This document shows positions 42,194-50,691 of a stretch of 64,000 nt of DNA, piece after piece. The DNA is from JAAXKN01 sp050259615. Its GTDB lineage: Bacteria; Bacteroidota; Ignavibacteria; Ignavibacteriales; SURF-24. The stretch spans positions 23,970-87,969 of the forward strand of contig JBLNAZ010000014.1 in the NCBI GenBank assembly GCA_050259615.1. The letters run 5' to 3'. A model generated the notes under the pieces. The model was given only the letters and a program-made list of their open reading frames with translations. It was not told where the DNA came from and did not search any database. Position numbers and translations under genes: made by a program. Every line of letters starts with the position of its first letter. Within the stretch, counting starts at the first letter, position 1.

Positions 42194-43963
42194 TTATTTG
42201 TTTTCTATTTTTGACCAGGAGTCCTTTAAGGCAACAGTGCGGTTAAAGACAAGTTTTTCAACCGTAGAATCAGGATCCACGCAGAAATATCCCTGGCGTT
42301 CAAACTGGTATTTTGAACCCCTGGGAGCATCTTTAAGGCTTGGTTCAACAAGGCATGAATTCAATACCTGCAGGGAATTGGGGTTAAGATTGCTCTTCCA
42401 GTCGGAGCCATCTTTTTCCACAGCCGGGTCTTCAACGCTGAAAAGGCGGTCGTAAAGCCTTACTTCGGCCGTAAGCGCGTGCTGGGCAGATACCCAGTGT
42501 ATTGTGCCTTTAACTTTTCTTCCGCTCTGGTCGCTTCCGCTCCTTGTTTCAGGATAGTAAGTGCAGTGCACTTCCTTCACCTCGCCCGTAGCTTCATCCT
42601 TAACAATACTGTCGCATTTAATAATGTATGCATAGCGCAGGCGGACTTCATTGCCGGGGAAGAGTCTGTGGAACTTCTTTGGCGGATCCTCGCGGAAATC
42701 GTCCTGCTCAATAAACAAAACTTTTGAGAAGGGGATATTCCTTGTACCCTTGGAAGCATCCTCGGGGTTGTTTACAGCTTCCAGCTCTTCAGTCTGTTCG
42801 TCGGGATAATTATCAATAATAAGCTTCAGGGGATTAAGAACAGCCATAACTCTCTGCGCTTTTTTATTCAGGTCCTCACGAATGCTGTATTCCAGAAGGG
42901 CTACATCAATTGTATTTTCCCTTTTTGCCACGCCTACTTTTTCACTGAAGTTGCGGATCGATTCGGGCGTGTAGCCGCGCCTTCTTAAGCCAGATATGGT
43001 CGGCATTCTCGGATCGTCCCAGCCTGAGACGAATCCTTCCTGTACAAGCTGCAGAAGTTTGCGCTTACTCATAACCGTATAGTTGAGGTTCAGCCTTGCA
43101 AACTCCACCTGCTGCGGGTGGTAAACTCCAAGCTCATCTATGAACCAGTCATAAAGAGGGCGGTGGGCTTCAAATTCAAGTGTGCAGATTGAATGTGTAA
43201 TCCTTTCAGCCGAGTCGGAAAGCCCGTGCGCAAAATCATACATAGGGTAGATGCACCACTTGTCTCCTGTACGGTGATGTGTGGCCCTTAAAATCCTGTA
43301 AATTACAGGGTCGCGCATATTAAGGTTAGGTGAAGCCATATCTATCTTTGCCCTCAGCGTACGGCTGCCGTCAGGGAATTCGCCATTTTTCATGCGCTCA
43401 AATAGGTCCAGGTTCTCTTCTATAGAGCGCTCGCGGTAAGGACTGTTTTTACCCGGTTCAGTAAGTGTGCCTCTGTACTCTCTCATCTGCTGTGCGTTTA
43501 GGTCGCAGACGTAAGCCTTGCCCTTTTTGATGAGTTCCACGGCGTAGGCATGAAGCTGGTCAAAGTAGTCCGAAGCATAAAACATGCGGTTACCCCAGTC
43601 GAAACCGAGCCACTTTACGTCCTCAATAATAGAGTCCACATATTCAACATCTTCCTTGCTGGGATTTGTATCATCAAATCTCAGGTTGCAGAGGCCGTTA
43701 AATTCCTGGGCTACTCCGAAATTAAGGCAAATGGATTTTGCGTGTCCAATATGAAGGTACCCGTTAGGTTCAGGGGGAAAGCGGGTATGTACATTTCCTC
43801 CGAACTTATTTGTCTTTAAGTCCTCAGCAATTATTGCCCTTACAAAATCGAGTGCCGGAGCACTATTAACAACAGTCTTGTCACCCTCAGAAGCCGCTTT
43901 TTTATTGTCCGGAGGGTTATTGTTTCCGCCAATGGCATTGTTCTTATCTTTATATTCTTCCAT
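42194..43963 (-). CDS. glnS: Glutaminyl-tRNA synthetase
   Basis: The 589-residue class I synthetase has the HIGH motif (71-74, in PNGYLHIGHAKS), the YPMYDFAHGLSD and RFDDTNPSKE motifs of GlnRS, and KMSKS in the form VMSKR. Two beta-barrel anticodon domains follow, ending with TVEKLVFNRTVALKDSW. It charges tRNA-Gln directly. A 38-residue polar N-terminal extension precedes the core. GlnRS is patchy in bacteria, and gltX lies next to it, so both forms coexist here; a tRNA-Gln(CTG) is also in this window. Confidence 0.95.
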   Translation of the reverse strand: MEEYKDKNNAIGGNNNPPDNKKAASEGDKTVVNSAPALDFVRAIIAEDLKTNKFGGNVHTRFPPEPNGYLHIGHAKSICLNFGVAQEFNGLCNLRFDDTNPSKEDVEYVDSIIEDVKWLGFDWGNRMFYASDYFDQLHAYAVELIKKGKAYVCDLNAQQMREYRGTLTEPGKNSPYRERSIEENLDLFERMKNGEFPDGSRTLRAKIDMASPNLNMRDPVIYRILRATHHRTGDKWCIYPMYDFAHGLSDSAERITHSICTLEFEAHRPLYDWFIDELGVYHPQQVEFARLNLNYTVMSKRKLLQLVQEGFVSGWDDPRMPTISGLRRRGYTPESIRNFSEKVGVAKRENTIDVALLEYSIREDLNKKAQRVMAVLNPLKLIIDNYPDEQTEELEAVNNPEDASKGTRNIPFSKVLFIEQDDFREDPPKKFHRLFPGNEVRLRYAYIIKCDSIVKDEATGEVKEVHCTYYPETRSGSDQSGRKVKGTIHWVSAQHALTAEVRLYDRLFSVEDPAVEKDGSDWKSNLNPNSLQVLNSCLVEPSLKDAPRGSKYQFERQGYFCVDPDSTVEKLVFNRTVALKDSWSKIENK

Positions 43964-44046
43964 AAAAGTATATTTTATTAAAATTTGTAATTCTAAATTT
44001 AATAATTAGAAGGCCTTTAATTCAAGGAATCAAATTGTCCTAATTA

Positions 44047-45507
44047 CTACTGGATTTTAATTTTCTCCACGGCATTCCGGAGCCTGAGGATTGTTTCCTC
44101 TTTGCCCAGAATGTACAGTATGTCGAAGAGTCCCGGACCTGCGCTTACGCCTGAGACTGCAAGGCGTACAGGGTGGATGAGTTTTGCATTTCCGGCCTGA
44201 AGTTCTTCGGCTGTCATGTGAAGTACTGCTTCATAGTCTTCCTTTTTCGGGTGGTCAAGCCTCTCAAAACCCTCAATCAGTTTACTTAAAAGTTCCGGAG
44301 TATTCTCCTTCCAACTTTTCTTTACAGCATTTTCCTCATAGCTCTCAGGACGCTCGAAGAAGTAGGAGCTCTTCTCAATATATTCCTTCACAAAGGATAC
44401 TCTTTCCTTCATTGCCACAATCACCTTAAGAAGGTATTCGTCGGAGTAACTATTGTCCTTAAATTTTGAAGAAGCCAGTTCTTCTCTTAGAAGTTCAAGC
44501 AGTTTCGAATCCGGCATTTTCCTTAAGTGTTCAGCGTTAAGCCAGTTTAGCTTTGCCAGGTCAAATACGGCGCCGGACTTGTTTACTCTTTCCAGGGAGA
44601 ACTTCTTAATCATTTCATCCGGATAATAGAATTCCACGTCGTCGCCGGCATTCCAGCCCAAAAGGGCTACAAAGTTAAGCAGGGCTTCCTTAAGATATCC
44701 TTTGGCCCTGTAGTCCTCCACTGCAACATCTCCCTGGCGCTTGCTGAGTTTTGAGCGATCGGGGTTCAGCAGAAGCGGGAGGTGAGCAAACTGCGGCTTT
44801 TCCCATCCGAATGCCTCATATAAAAGCACGTGCTTGGGCGTGGAAGAAAGCCATTCCTCACCGCGAACCACGTGAGTAATTTTCATAAAGTGATCGTCAA
44901 CCACGTTTGCCATGTGGTAGGTTGGGTATCCGTCGCTTTTAATTAAGACCTGGTCATCTATTGCGCTGCTGTCAAATTCAACCCTGCCTCTTACAATGTC
45001 ATCAAAGGCCACTTTTCGGTCTGCCGGAACGTTCAGTCTTACTACGTAAGGCATTCCGTTATTTAAGTTGATTTCAATCTCGTCCTTTGAAAGCGAGAGG
45101 CAATGCTTGTCGTATTTAGGCTGCTGCCCCGTGGATTTCTGCTCCTCCTTTAATTCAGTCAGGCGTCCGGGTGTACAGAAGCAGTAGTACGCGTGTTTAT
45201 TCCGGATGAGTTCTTCGGCATATTTTTTATAAATATCGAGTCTTTCCGACTGCATGTAGGGGCCAAAGGGACCGCCTTTCTGCGGGCCTTCATCGTAGTC
45301 GAGTCCTATCCACTTTAGCACATTTATCAGGTTTTCAACCGCTCCTTCAACGTAGCGGTTCCTGTCGGTATCTTCAATTCTGAGAATGAACTCACCATTC
45401 TGGTTTTTTGCAAAAAGATAGTTGTAAAGAGCAGTCCTTAATCCTCCCACGTGAAGATAACCCGTCGGGCTGGGAGCAAATCTTACTCTTGGATGTTCGC
45501 TAATCAT
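44047..45507 (-). CDS. gltX: Glutamyl-tRNA synthetase
   Basis: The 486-residue product has the GluRS forms of the class I motifs: FAPSPTGYLHVGGLRTALYNY (HIGH-like HVGG at 19-22) and KLSKRQGDVAVEDY (KMSKS-like). The C-terminal all-helical anticodon part is of bacterial type. It charges tRNA-Glu. It precedes glnS on the same strand, separated by 83 bases. Confidence 0.95.
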   Translation of the reverse strand: MISEHPRVRFAPSPTGYLHVGGLRTALYNYLFAKNQNGEFILRIEDTDRNRYVEGAVENLINVLKWIGLDYDEGPQKGGPFGPYMQSERLDIYKKYAEELIRNKHAYYCFCTPGRLTELKEEQKSTGQQPKYDKHCLSLSKDEIEINLNNGMPYVVRLNVPADRKVAFDDIVRGRVEFDSSAIDDQVLIKSDGYPTYHMANVVDDHFMKITHVVRGEEWLSSTPKHVLLYEAFGWEKPQFAHLPLLLNPDRSKLSKRQGDVAVEDYRAKGYLKEALLNFVALLGWNAGDDVEFYYPDEMIKKFSLERVNKSGAVFDLAKLNWLNAEHLRKMPDSKLLELLREELASSKFKDNSYSDEYLLKVIVAMKERVSFVKEYIEKSSYFFERPESYEENAVKKSWKENTPELLSKLIEGFERLDHPKKEDYEAVLHMTAEELQAGNAKLIHPVRLAVSGVSAGPGLFDILYILGKEETILRLRNAVEKIKIQ

Positions 45508-45632
45508 TATACCTCTTTATCCTCTAAAAAAATACTAAAAATCAAAAATCTTATATTTAAACAAATCTGCAGCTGACTAAGTTCTTTCTGCAGGGAAGTA
45601 AGCCTTGATCCTGCCGGTTAAACAAAGGATTG

Positions 45633-45666
45633 CCAAAAAACTAAAAAGCGAACCCGGGATTCGCTT
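45633..45666 (-). terminator. Intrinsic terminator after the hybrid kinase
   Basis: AAGCGAA-CCCGGGA-TTCGCTT (45646-45666), with AAAAAACTAAAAA before it on +, so the minus transcript ends in TTTTTAGTTTTTT. A second hairpin GCTGCC-AGA-GGCAGC lies at 45681-45695. Confidence 0.85.
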
Positions 45667-45760
45667 GTAAAAAGAAACCTGCTGCCAGAGGCAGCTTAAG
45701 GCACTAAGACCAAAGCCTCAAAACCCGCTCTTGCTGGATCAGGATAACCTGAATGAGGTT

Positions 45761-48124
45761 TTATTTTTTTATGCCCGTATAATATTTAACCTTTTCAATA
45801 AACTCCTTGCTGTCAATCGGTTTGGGTATATAATCCGTAGCCCCGGCCTCAAGGCATTTCTCGCGGTCGCCCTTCATTGCAAATGCCGTCAGTGCAACAA
45901 TCGGGGTATCCTTATATTCAGGTATCTGCCTGATCTTTTCCGTAGCTTCAAAACCGTTCATTACAGGCATCTGCATATCCATTAGAATAAGGTCGAAGTG
46001 CTGTTTGCGTGCGTTTTCCAGGGCTTCCTCACCGTTCTCAACCACAATGATATTCTCAAAATTATTCTTCTTCAAGAGTCTTGTTACAATTATCTGAGAA
46101 TGCTTATAATCTTCAGCCAGAAGTATCTTAATAACGTTATCCCTGCTGGCAACTTCCTGTGGCGGCAAGGGAACGTCGTTACGGTTAATCATCTCATTAA
46201 TTGTCTGTGCAAGGTCCTCAATGTTTGTGCTTTTTTTGCTCAGGAGGTCTTCAAAAAGCCCGTCAATTTTCATAAGGTCTTCCTGGTAATTCTCCTTGCC
46301 TGTATAGATAATAATAGGAAGACGTGAAAATTTGCTGTCGGATTTAATGAGCTTAATGAGCTCAAATCCGTTTGGATCGGGCATATCCAAATCAACAATT
46401 GCCAGGTCCAGATCCCTGTCCTGAATGAGATCCATTACCCTTGCAGAAGACTGTTCGGCAAGTGCATTATAACCCGCGTTAACGATGGCTTCCTTAAGCA
46501 GGTTAAGTGTAGGCAGGTCATCATCAACGCACAGAACCGTGGAATCTTTCTTCAGCTTATAGCTTTGAAGAACTTCAACTAAAAACTTATACTTAATCGG
46601 TTTTACAAAATACTCCACGGCTCCAAGCATAAAAGCCTTCTGCTGTTCTGCCTCAATGGAGCATACAATAACGGGAGTGTTTTTTGTATGTTTATGCTCA
46701 TGAATATTCTTCAGCAGCTCAAGCCCGTTTGCATTAGGCAGCACAATATCCATTATAATTGCAAGGAACTTTTCCTTTTCAATCATGGTCATTGTCTGTT
46801 CTGGAGTGTTGACAATTGTAGGCTCATAACCCCATTTATTCAGGTAGTTGCTTAAAAGTTTTGAGGTGGCATAGTCATCCTCAATAACAAGCACCTTGTT
46901 TCTGCTGCCTTCCGGGGCCGGGAGGTTAAGTATCTTTTTTTCCAGATCCGAAACCGCCTCAACGTTGAGTGTAAAGCTGAATGCGGTGCCGCGTCCGGGT
47001 GTGCTTTCAACGCTAATATCGCCGCCTAAGAAATTTATATATTTTTTTGCAAGCGTCAGGCCAAGTCCCGAAGCTCCTGAGGTTTTTATGCCATCAGAGC
47101 CTGAGAATGCAAAGGGTTCAAAAACGTTTTTAATCTTCTCCGATGGAATTCCTCTTCCGGTATAAGACACTCTTACTGAAAGCTGGTTTTTTCCTGAAAG
47201 CGCAAGGCGTATTAATATCTTTCCATGTTCGGTCATCCTTATGGAATGCTGCAGAATGTTCTGCATTATGTATTTCAGGCGGGGTACATCAACAAGAATT
47301 TTTTCAGGCAGCGCCCTGTCGAATTCAGAAGAGATCTCAACGTTAAGCGGATCTATCTTTGAAACATAAACTTTTATTATGTCATCTGTAAATTTTCTTA
47401 TTTCTGTCAGACTCCTGTTTTCCTTTATCCTGCCTGAGTCTATTTTTGCCGCTTCAATAAGATCGTTTACTGTAAGCAGCAGATTCTGCGCGTTGCTTTT
47501 TATGATTGAAACATACTCCGACTGCGACGGCGTAAGGCTGTCTTCTCCAAGCAAAGATGCAAAGCCTATAATGCTGTTTGCCGGCGTGCGCAATTCCTGG
47601 GAAATATCATTTAAGATTTCCGAAGCAGACTTGCCGGCCGGTGTAAAGCTCTCACCCCTTGTAGCAGACCAGGTCCTTAAGATATAACCCAGGAACTCTG
47701 AAACAGATCTCAGGTTATCGATGTCACTTCTCTGGAAAGGCGTCTTCTTTGCAAATTTAATAAATCCGTTCTGGCTGTCAGTTATTTTTGCAGTCATGCA
47801 AGCTTCATAAATAACAAACTCGGAAATAAGCAGCTGGCATTCGGCATCTGAATGTGTCTGGAACGAAGGATTCTTTTCCTTTGTAAGGCTGCATACCGGG
47901 CAGCTGAATGAAGCTCCCCGCATGTAATTCTTTTTTGCGGAAGATGAACGGCCCAGAACGCTCAGAGTCTCGTCATCATTTACCTTGAACAAAACCATGG
48001 CCTGCAATTCGAATTCATTTACAATATAATCACACAGCTCATCTGTGAACAGCTCATTCCCCCTTTCTGCAAGGGAGTTCAGATAATTATATTTTTCCAG
48101 GAATTCCAGCTTAACACTTTGCAT
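45761..48124 (-). CDS. Degenerate hybrid histidine kinase with three receiver domains
   Basis: The 787-residue cytoplasmic protein has a GAF-like N-terminal part (about 1-150, with a CPVC cysteine pair at 75-78), a HisKA region (165-235), an HATPase region (280-390) and three receivers (about 409-525, 528-645, 665-785). The kinase core looks dead. The H-box reads SQELRTP with Gln176 in place of the phosphorylated His. The N-box Asn is His293 (NILQHSIRMT). The G1 Asp is Tyr321 (VSYTGRGI). The receivers are intact, with phospho-Asp at 459, 578 and 716 plus the acidic pair, Ser/Thr and Lys. It likely collects phosphate from other kinases, or works by protein contacts. The CTG-to-CAG reading of Gln176 was checked at 47597-47599. 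Confidence 0.9.
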   Translation of the reverse strand: MQSVKLEFLEKYNYLNSLAERGNELFTDELCDYIVNEFELQAMVLFKVNDDETLSVLGRSSSAKKNYMRGASFSCPVCSLTKEKNPSFQTHSDAECQLLISEFVIYEACMTAKITDSQNGFIKFAKKTPFQRSDIDNLRSVSEFLGYILRTWSATRGESFTPAGKSASEILNDISQELRTPANSIIGFASLLGEDSLTPSQSEYVSIIKSNAQNLLLTVNDLIEAAKIDSGRIKENRSLTEIRKFTDDIIKVYVSKIDPLNVEISSEFDRALPEKILVDVPRLKYIMQNILQHSIRMTEHGKILIRLALSGKNQLSVRVSYTGRGIPSEKIKNVFEPFAFSGSDGIKTSGASGLGLTLAKKYINFLGGDISVESTPGRGTAFSFTLNVEAVSDLEKKILNLPAPEGSRNKVLVIEDDYATSKLLSNYLNKWGYEPTIVNTPEQTMTMIEKEKFLAIIMDIVLPNANGLELLKNIHEHKHTKNTPVIVCSIEAEQQKAFMLGAVEYFVKPIKYKFLVEVLQSYKLKKDSTVLCVDDDLPTLNLLKEAIVNAGYNALAEQSSARVMDLIQDRDLDLAIVDLDMPDPNGFELIKLIKSDSKFSRLPIIIYTGKENYQEDLMKIDGLFEDLLSKKSTNIEDLAQTINEMINRNDVPLPPQEVASRDNVIKILLAEDYKHSQIIVTRLLKKNNFENIIVVENGEEALENARKQHFDLILMDMQMPVMNGFEATEKIRQIPEYKDTPIVALTAFAMKGDREKCLEAGATDYIPKPIDSKEFIEKVKYYTGIKK

Positions 48125-48373
48125 TTATTGGACCTTCGGGTTTATTTTCACTACACCACAAAAATATAGCACAAATATAAACAAATTATCATAAAACTAT
48201 ACACATCAAATGCCGTTCCGGACGATTTTTTTTCCCATAAAGCATTACAGAGTAAGATTTTAATAGTGAACATCTCAGAAAAAATGAGTACAATATTATA
48301 TAATCACCCGGCTGAATCACCCTTGCGGCAGTAAAATGCCAGACATATTGCTTTTGGAACCGGCAAGCAGACC

Positions 48374-48403
48374 TTGAATTTGACGAGAATCACTGGATAT
48401 AAT
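48374..48403 (+). promoter_or_regulatory. Possible sigma-70 promoter of the motor-like pair
   Basis: TTGAAT (48374-48379), an 18-base spacer and TATAAT (48398-48403), with transcription expected near 48411. The resulting 100-base leader has a small hairpin AACGCA-CTTT-TGCGTT (48462-48477). The other 300 bases of this divergent gap show nothing further. Confidence 0.5.
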
Positions 48404-48515
48404 TGCAAAATATTTTATACTTAATTAGATGTGGATGATTACAACTATTTGATGCGATGTGAACGCACTTTTGCGTTAATTAAACGATACGATGCATTAA
48501 CTTACTGGAGATACG

Positions 48516-49520
48516 ATGAAACAGGAAAGTGTCCTGGAGACTAAAACCGGTCAGGGTATTAATGAAAAAAGTTATTCATATATTTTTAAGTCTAACGGCC
48601 TGGAAGAAGAAATTGACAGGTTTAAGGAGTCAAAGCTAAAAGAGATTAAATTTACTGTAGTCACTAAACACATTCTTTTTTCCCTGCTTGCCCTTTTTTT
48701 ATCATTTTTCCTGGATCTGGCATACGTCCCTCTCCTTGGAAATATTACCATAAACATCACTAAAAGTATATTCCCCAACTGGACTCCCATAAACCAGGCA
48801 TTCCACTCTGTAAGCTTCTGGTGGATGCCGGTTATTACTTACATGTTCTTTCTGCTCTTTGCCTATAAAGCCTTCGGCGAATTAAGAAGGGAAGTAAAGC
48901 AGTCGACTTCACCCGACATAATTGACAGGATTATAGGTTCCTCTATCAGCATCATCGACGGAATTGCCACGGCGCTTCCTCTGATCGGTGCAGCAATACT
49001 TCTGATCAGCATAAAGCTGGGTCCCGAGATATTCCTGGGGCTATCGGTGCCTTTTGAAATTAAAGCTTTAATTGTACTTGCGCTGGGCAAGCTTTTTGAA
49101 CCTGTGCTTGATGAGCTGAGCGTGGAATTCCAGCACGTTATTAACAGGGCCAATGAGCTTAAAAACAGATATTATGCCCAGACGCAGATTGAACATTTTC
49201 AGAAAGTGATCGACCAGCTAAATGAGAATACTAAAATGACAAACGTGGCCTCCGTTGCAGACTACATTTCGCTTAACGATCTGAAGCAGTACGAAGAGGT
49301 TTATGCCCGCTTGGCCGAACTCAGCCGCCAGATGCACCTGAATTTCAGCAGCACTTATGAAATGATTGAAAAAATTAACACACTGCAGTCTGTTAATATC
49401 CAGAAGCTGGGTGAACTAAGATCACTTGCTGAAGCCATAACGAATGCATCAACGGCATTAAAAGATGAAAAAACCCTTAAGGCGCTCCAGAGCCTTGAAA
49501 CAATTGTGGCAAAACGATAA
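48516..49520 (+). CDS. Four-helix membrane protein with cytoplasmic tail, MotA/ExbB/GldL-like by topology
   Basis: A 334-residue protein I cannot assign to a named family. It has a hydrophilic head (1-45), TM1 (50-75), TM2 (100-118), a short cytoplasmic link, TM3 (148-167), TM4 (about 175-196) and a long charged helical tail (200-334). The TM3 region GIATALPLIGAAILLIS resembles the APLLGLLGTV-type motif of MotA/TolQ/ExbB channels, and a Glu sits at the end of TM4 (LFEPVLDEL, Glu195), with Asp67 in TM1. Those charged residues could be ion-binding. The partner gene 14 bases on encodes a single-TM periplasmic protein, as in ExbB-ExbD, MotA-MotB and GldL-GldM pairs. By-eye similarity only. Confidence 0.55.
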   Translation: MKQESVLETKTGQGINEKSYSYIFKSNGLEEEIDRFKESKLKEIKFTVVTKHILFSLLALFLSFFLDLAYVPLLGNITINITKSIFPNWTPINQAFHSVSFWWMPVITYMFFLLFAYKAFGELRREVKQSTSPDIIDRIIGSSISIIDGIATALPLIGAAILLISIKLGPEIFLGLSVPFEIKALIVLALGKLFEPVLDELSVEFQHVINRANELKNRYYAQTQIEHFQKVIDQLNENTKMTNVASVADYISLNDLKQYEEVYARLAELSRQMHLNFSSTYEMIEKINTLQSVNIQKLGELRSLAEAITNASTALKDEKTLKALQSLETIVAKR

Positions 49521-49534
49521 TTGAAGGATTAGAA

Positions 49535-50494
49535 ATGGTAAGAAAAAACAGGGACAGTAAGTTTGTAATCTACCAGGTGCTCTACATCTTTGTAATTACC
49601 GTGCTTGCTATTAAAGGTGCGGGGCTCGATTTAGGTGAAGTGATCTCAAAAAATGACGCAATAAAAAGGAGTGTGCGCGACTCCCTGGTTACTGTAATCG
49701 ATTCATTGAGTGCAATAGGCGCAAAATTTGACCTTAGGGTTGAAGAGAATATGGCTGTTGAAAATGTGGAGCTGAAAAGAAAAATCGAATCGCTAAGCGA
49801 AAATATGGCTTCACTTTCAAAAAGGGTAAAAGATACCCCGAAAATTGAGGAGTCTCAGGTCAGTAAGCCGGGAGAGGAAGTTAAGGAAACTCTGCCCGTA
49901 AACTCGCCGCTGGCTGAAGGGCAGAAATTCATACAGAATACATGGAATATGGCAAAAAACAGCGGCAGCGTGCCCGTGGATATTGTTGACCCTTCAGGAG
50001 GAGGTCTTATAACAAGAATAGCCCCGGGTGAACAGAAGAAGTTCGACCTTACAGGCCAGAGGCAGGTTATCCTCAGATTCAGCGGGCGTGAAGAAAGAGT
50101 TGAGGTAATGCCCAAGCGCCCGCCCGAAATCAGGATCGACAACGTCTCGGTAAAAATGAAGGGCTCAGAGATTTACGCCCAGGATCTGCAGAAAACTACG
50201 GTCTTTAAGGTTACAATTAACACTCCGCGGCCTGAGGACCTGAATATTGCATACAGCGGCCCGATAACGGCCTCGGGTCCAGTTAAGGATTCGAAGGGAA
50301 ACCTTATTTATAATGTGTCGCTTAAGCTTGCCCCTAATGAGGAAAAATTTGATGAGTGGATGGATAAGACACGCCCGCTTCGTGAGGGGGACGGCAGATA
50401 CAAGGTTAATTTCTTCTTTGTGGCCATAGATAAAATTACAAAAACCAGGGTTCAGGTGGGCGATTCTTTCTACTTTACTTCCTTCCAGAAATAA
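49535..50494 (+). CDS. Single-TM periplasmic protein, GldM-like by topology
   Basis: A 319-residue protein, ATG 14 bases after the previous stop. MVRKNRDSKF puts a positive N-terminus inside, then one membrane helix (about 9-29: VIYQVLYIFVITVLAIKG), a coiled coil (about 40-100: KRKIESLSENMASLSKRV), a Pro/Glu linker, and then a beta-rich periplasmic part (about 145-319). The last part has one or two Ig-like folds (RQVILRFSGREERVEVMP, YKVNFFFVAIDKITKTRVQVG). This is the layout of GldM/PorM, and the helix (LYIFVITVLAI) looks like the GldM helix with MYLVFIAMLAL. GldM is larger (about 500 residues, four domains), so this would be a shortened relative. An alternative is a generic ExbD/TolR-like partner. 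Confidence 0.5.
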   Translation: MVRKNRDSKFVIYQVLYIFVITVLAIKGAGLDLGEVISKNDAIKRSVRDSLVTVIDSLSAIGAKFDLRVEENMAVENVELKRKIESLSENMASLSKRVKDTPKIEESQVSKPGEEVKETLPVNSPLAEGQKFIQNTWNMAKNSGSVPVDIVDPSGGGLITRIAPGEQKKFDLTGQRQVILRFSGREERVEVMPKRPPEIRIDNVSVKMKGSEIYAQDLQKTTVFKVTINTPRPEDLNIAYSGPITASGPVKDSKGNLIYNVSLKLAPNEEKFDEWMDKTRPLREGDGRYKVNFFFVAIDKITKTRVQVGDSFYFTSFQK

Positions 50495-50691
50495 ATTTTC
50501 GTTATATATATTTCCGGGCCGGAAATCATTCGTACCCCCGCGCCCGGGAGTTTCTTTTCAAACTTAAAAATCGTGCCCCGAAATTTTCCATCCGGGCGGA
50601 ATTTCATTGAATAAAGAATTTCATTATATTAGTAATCTGATATCCCTTGTCTTGTTAATTTTATAACCGAAAAATAGTTTTGGAGCAATAG

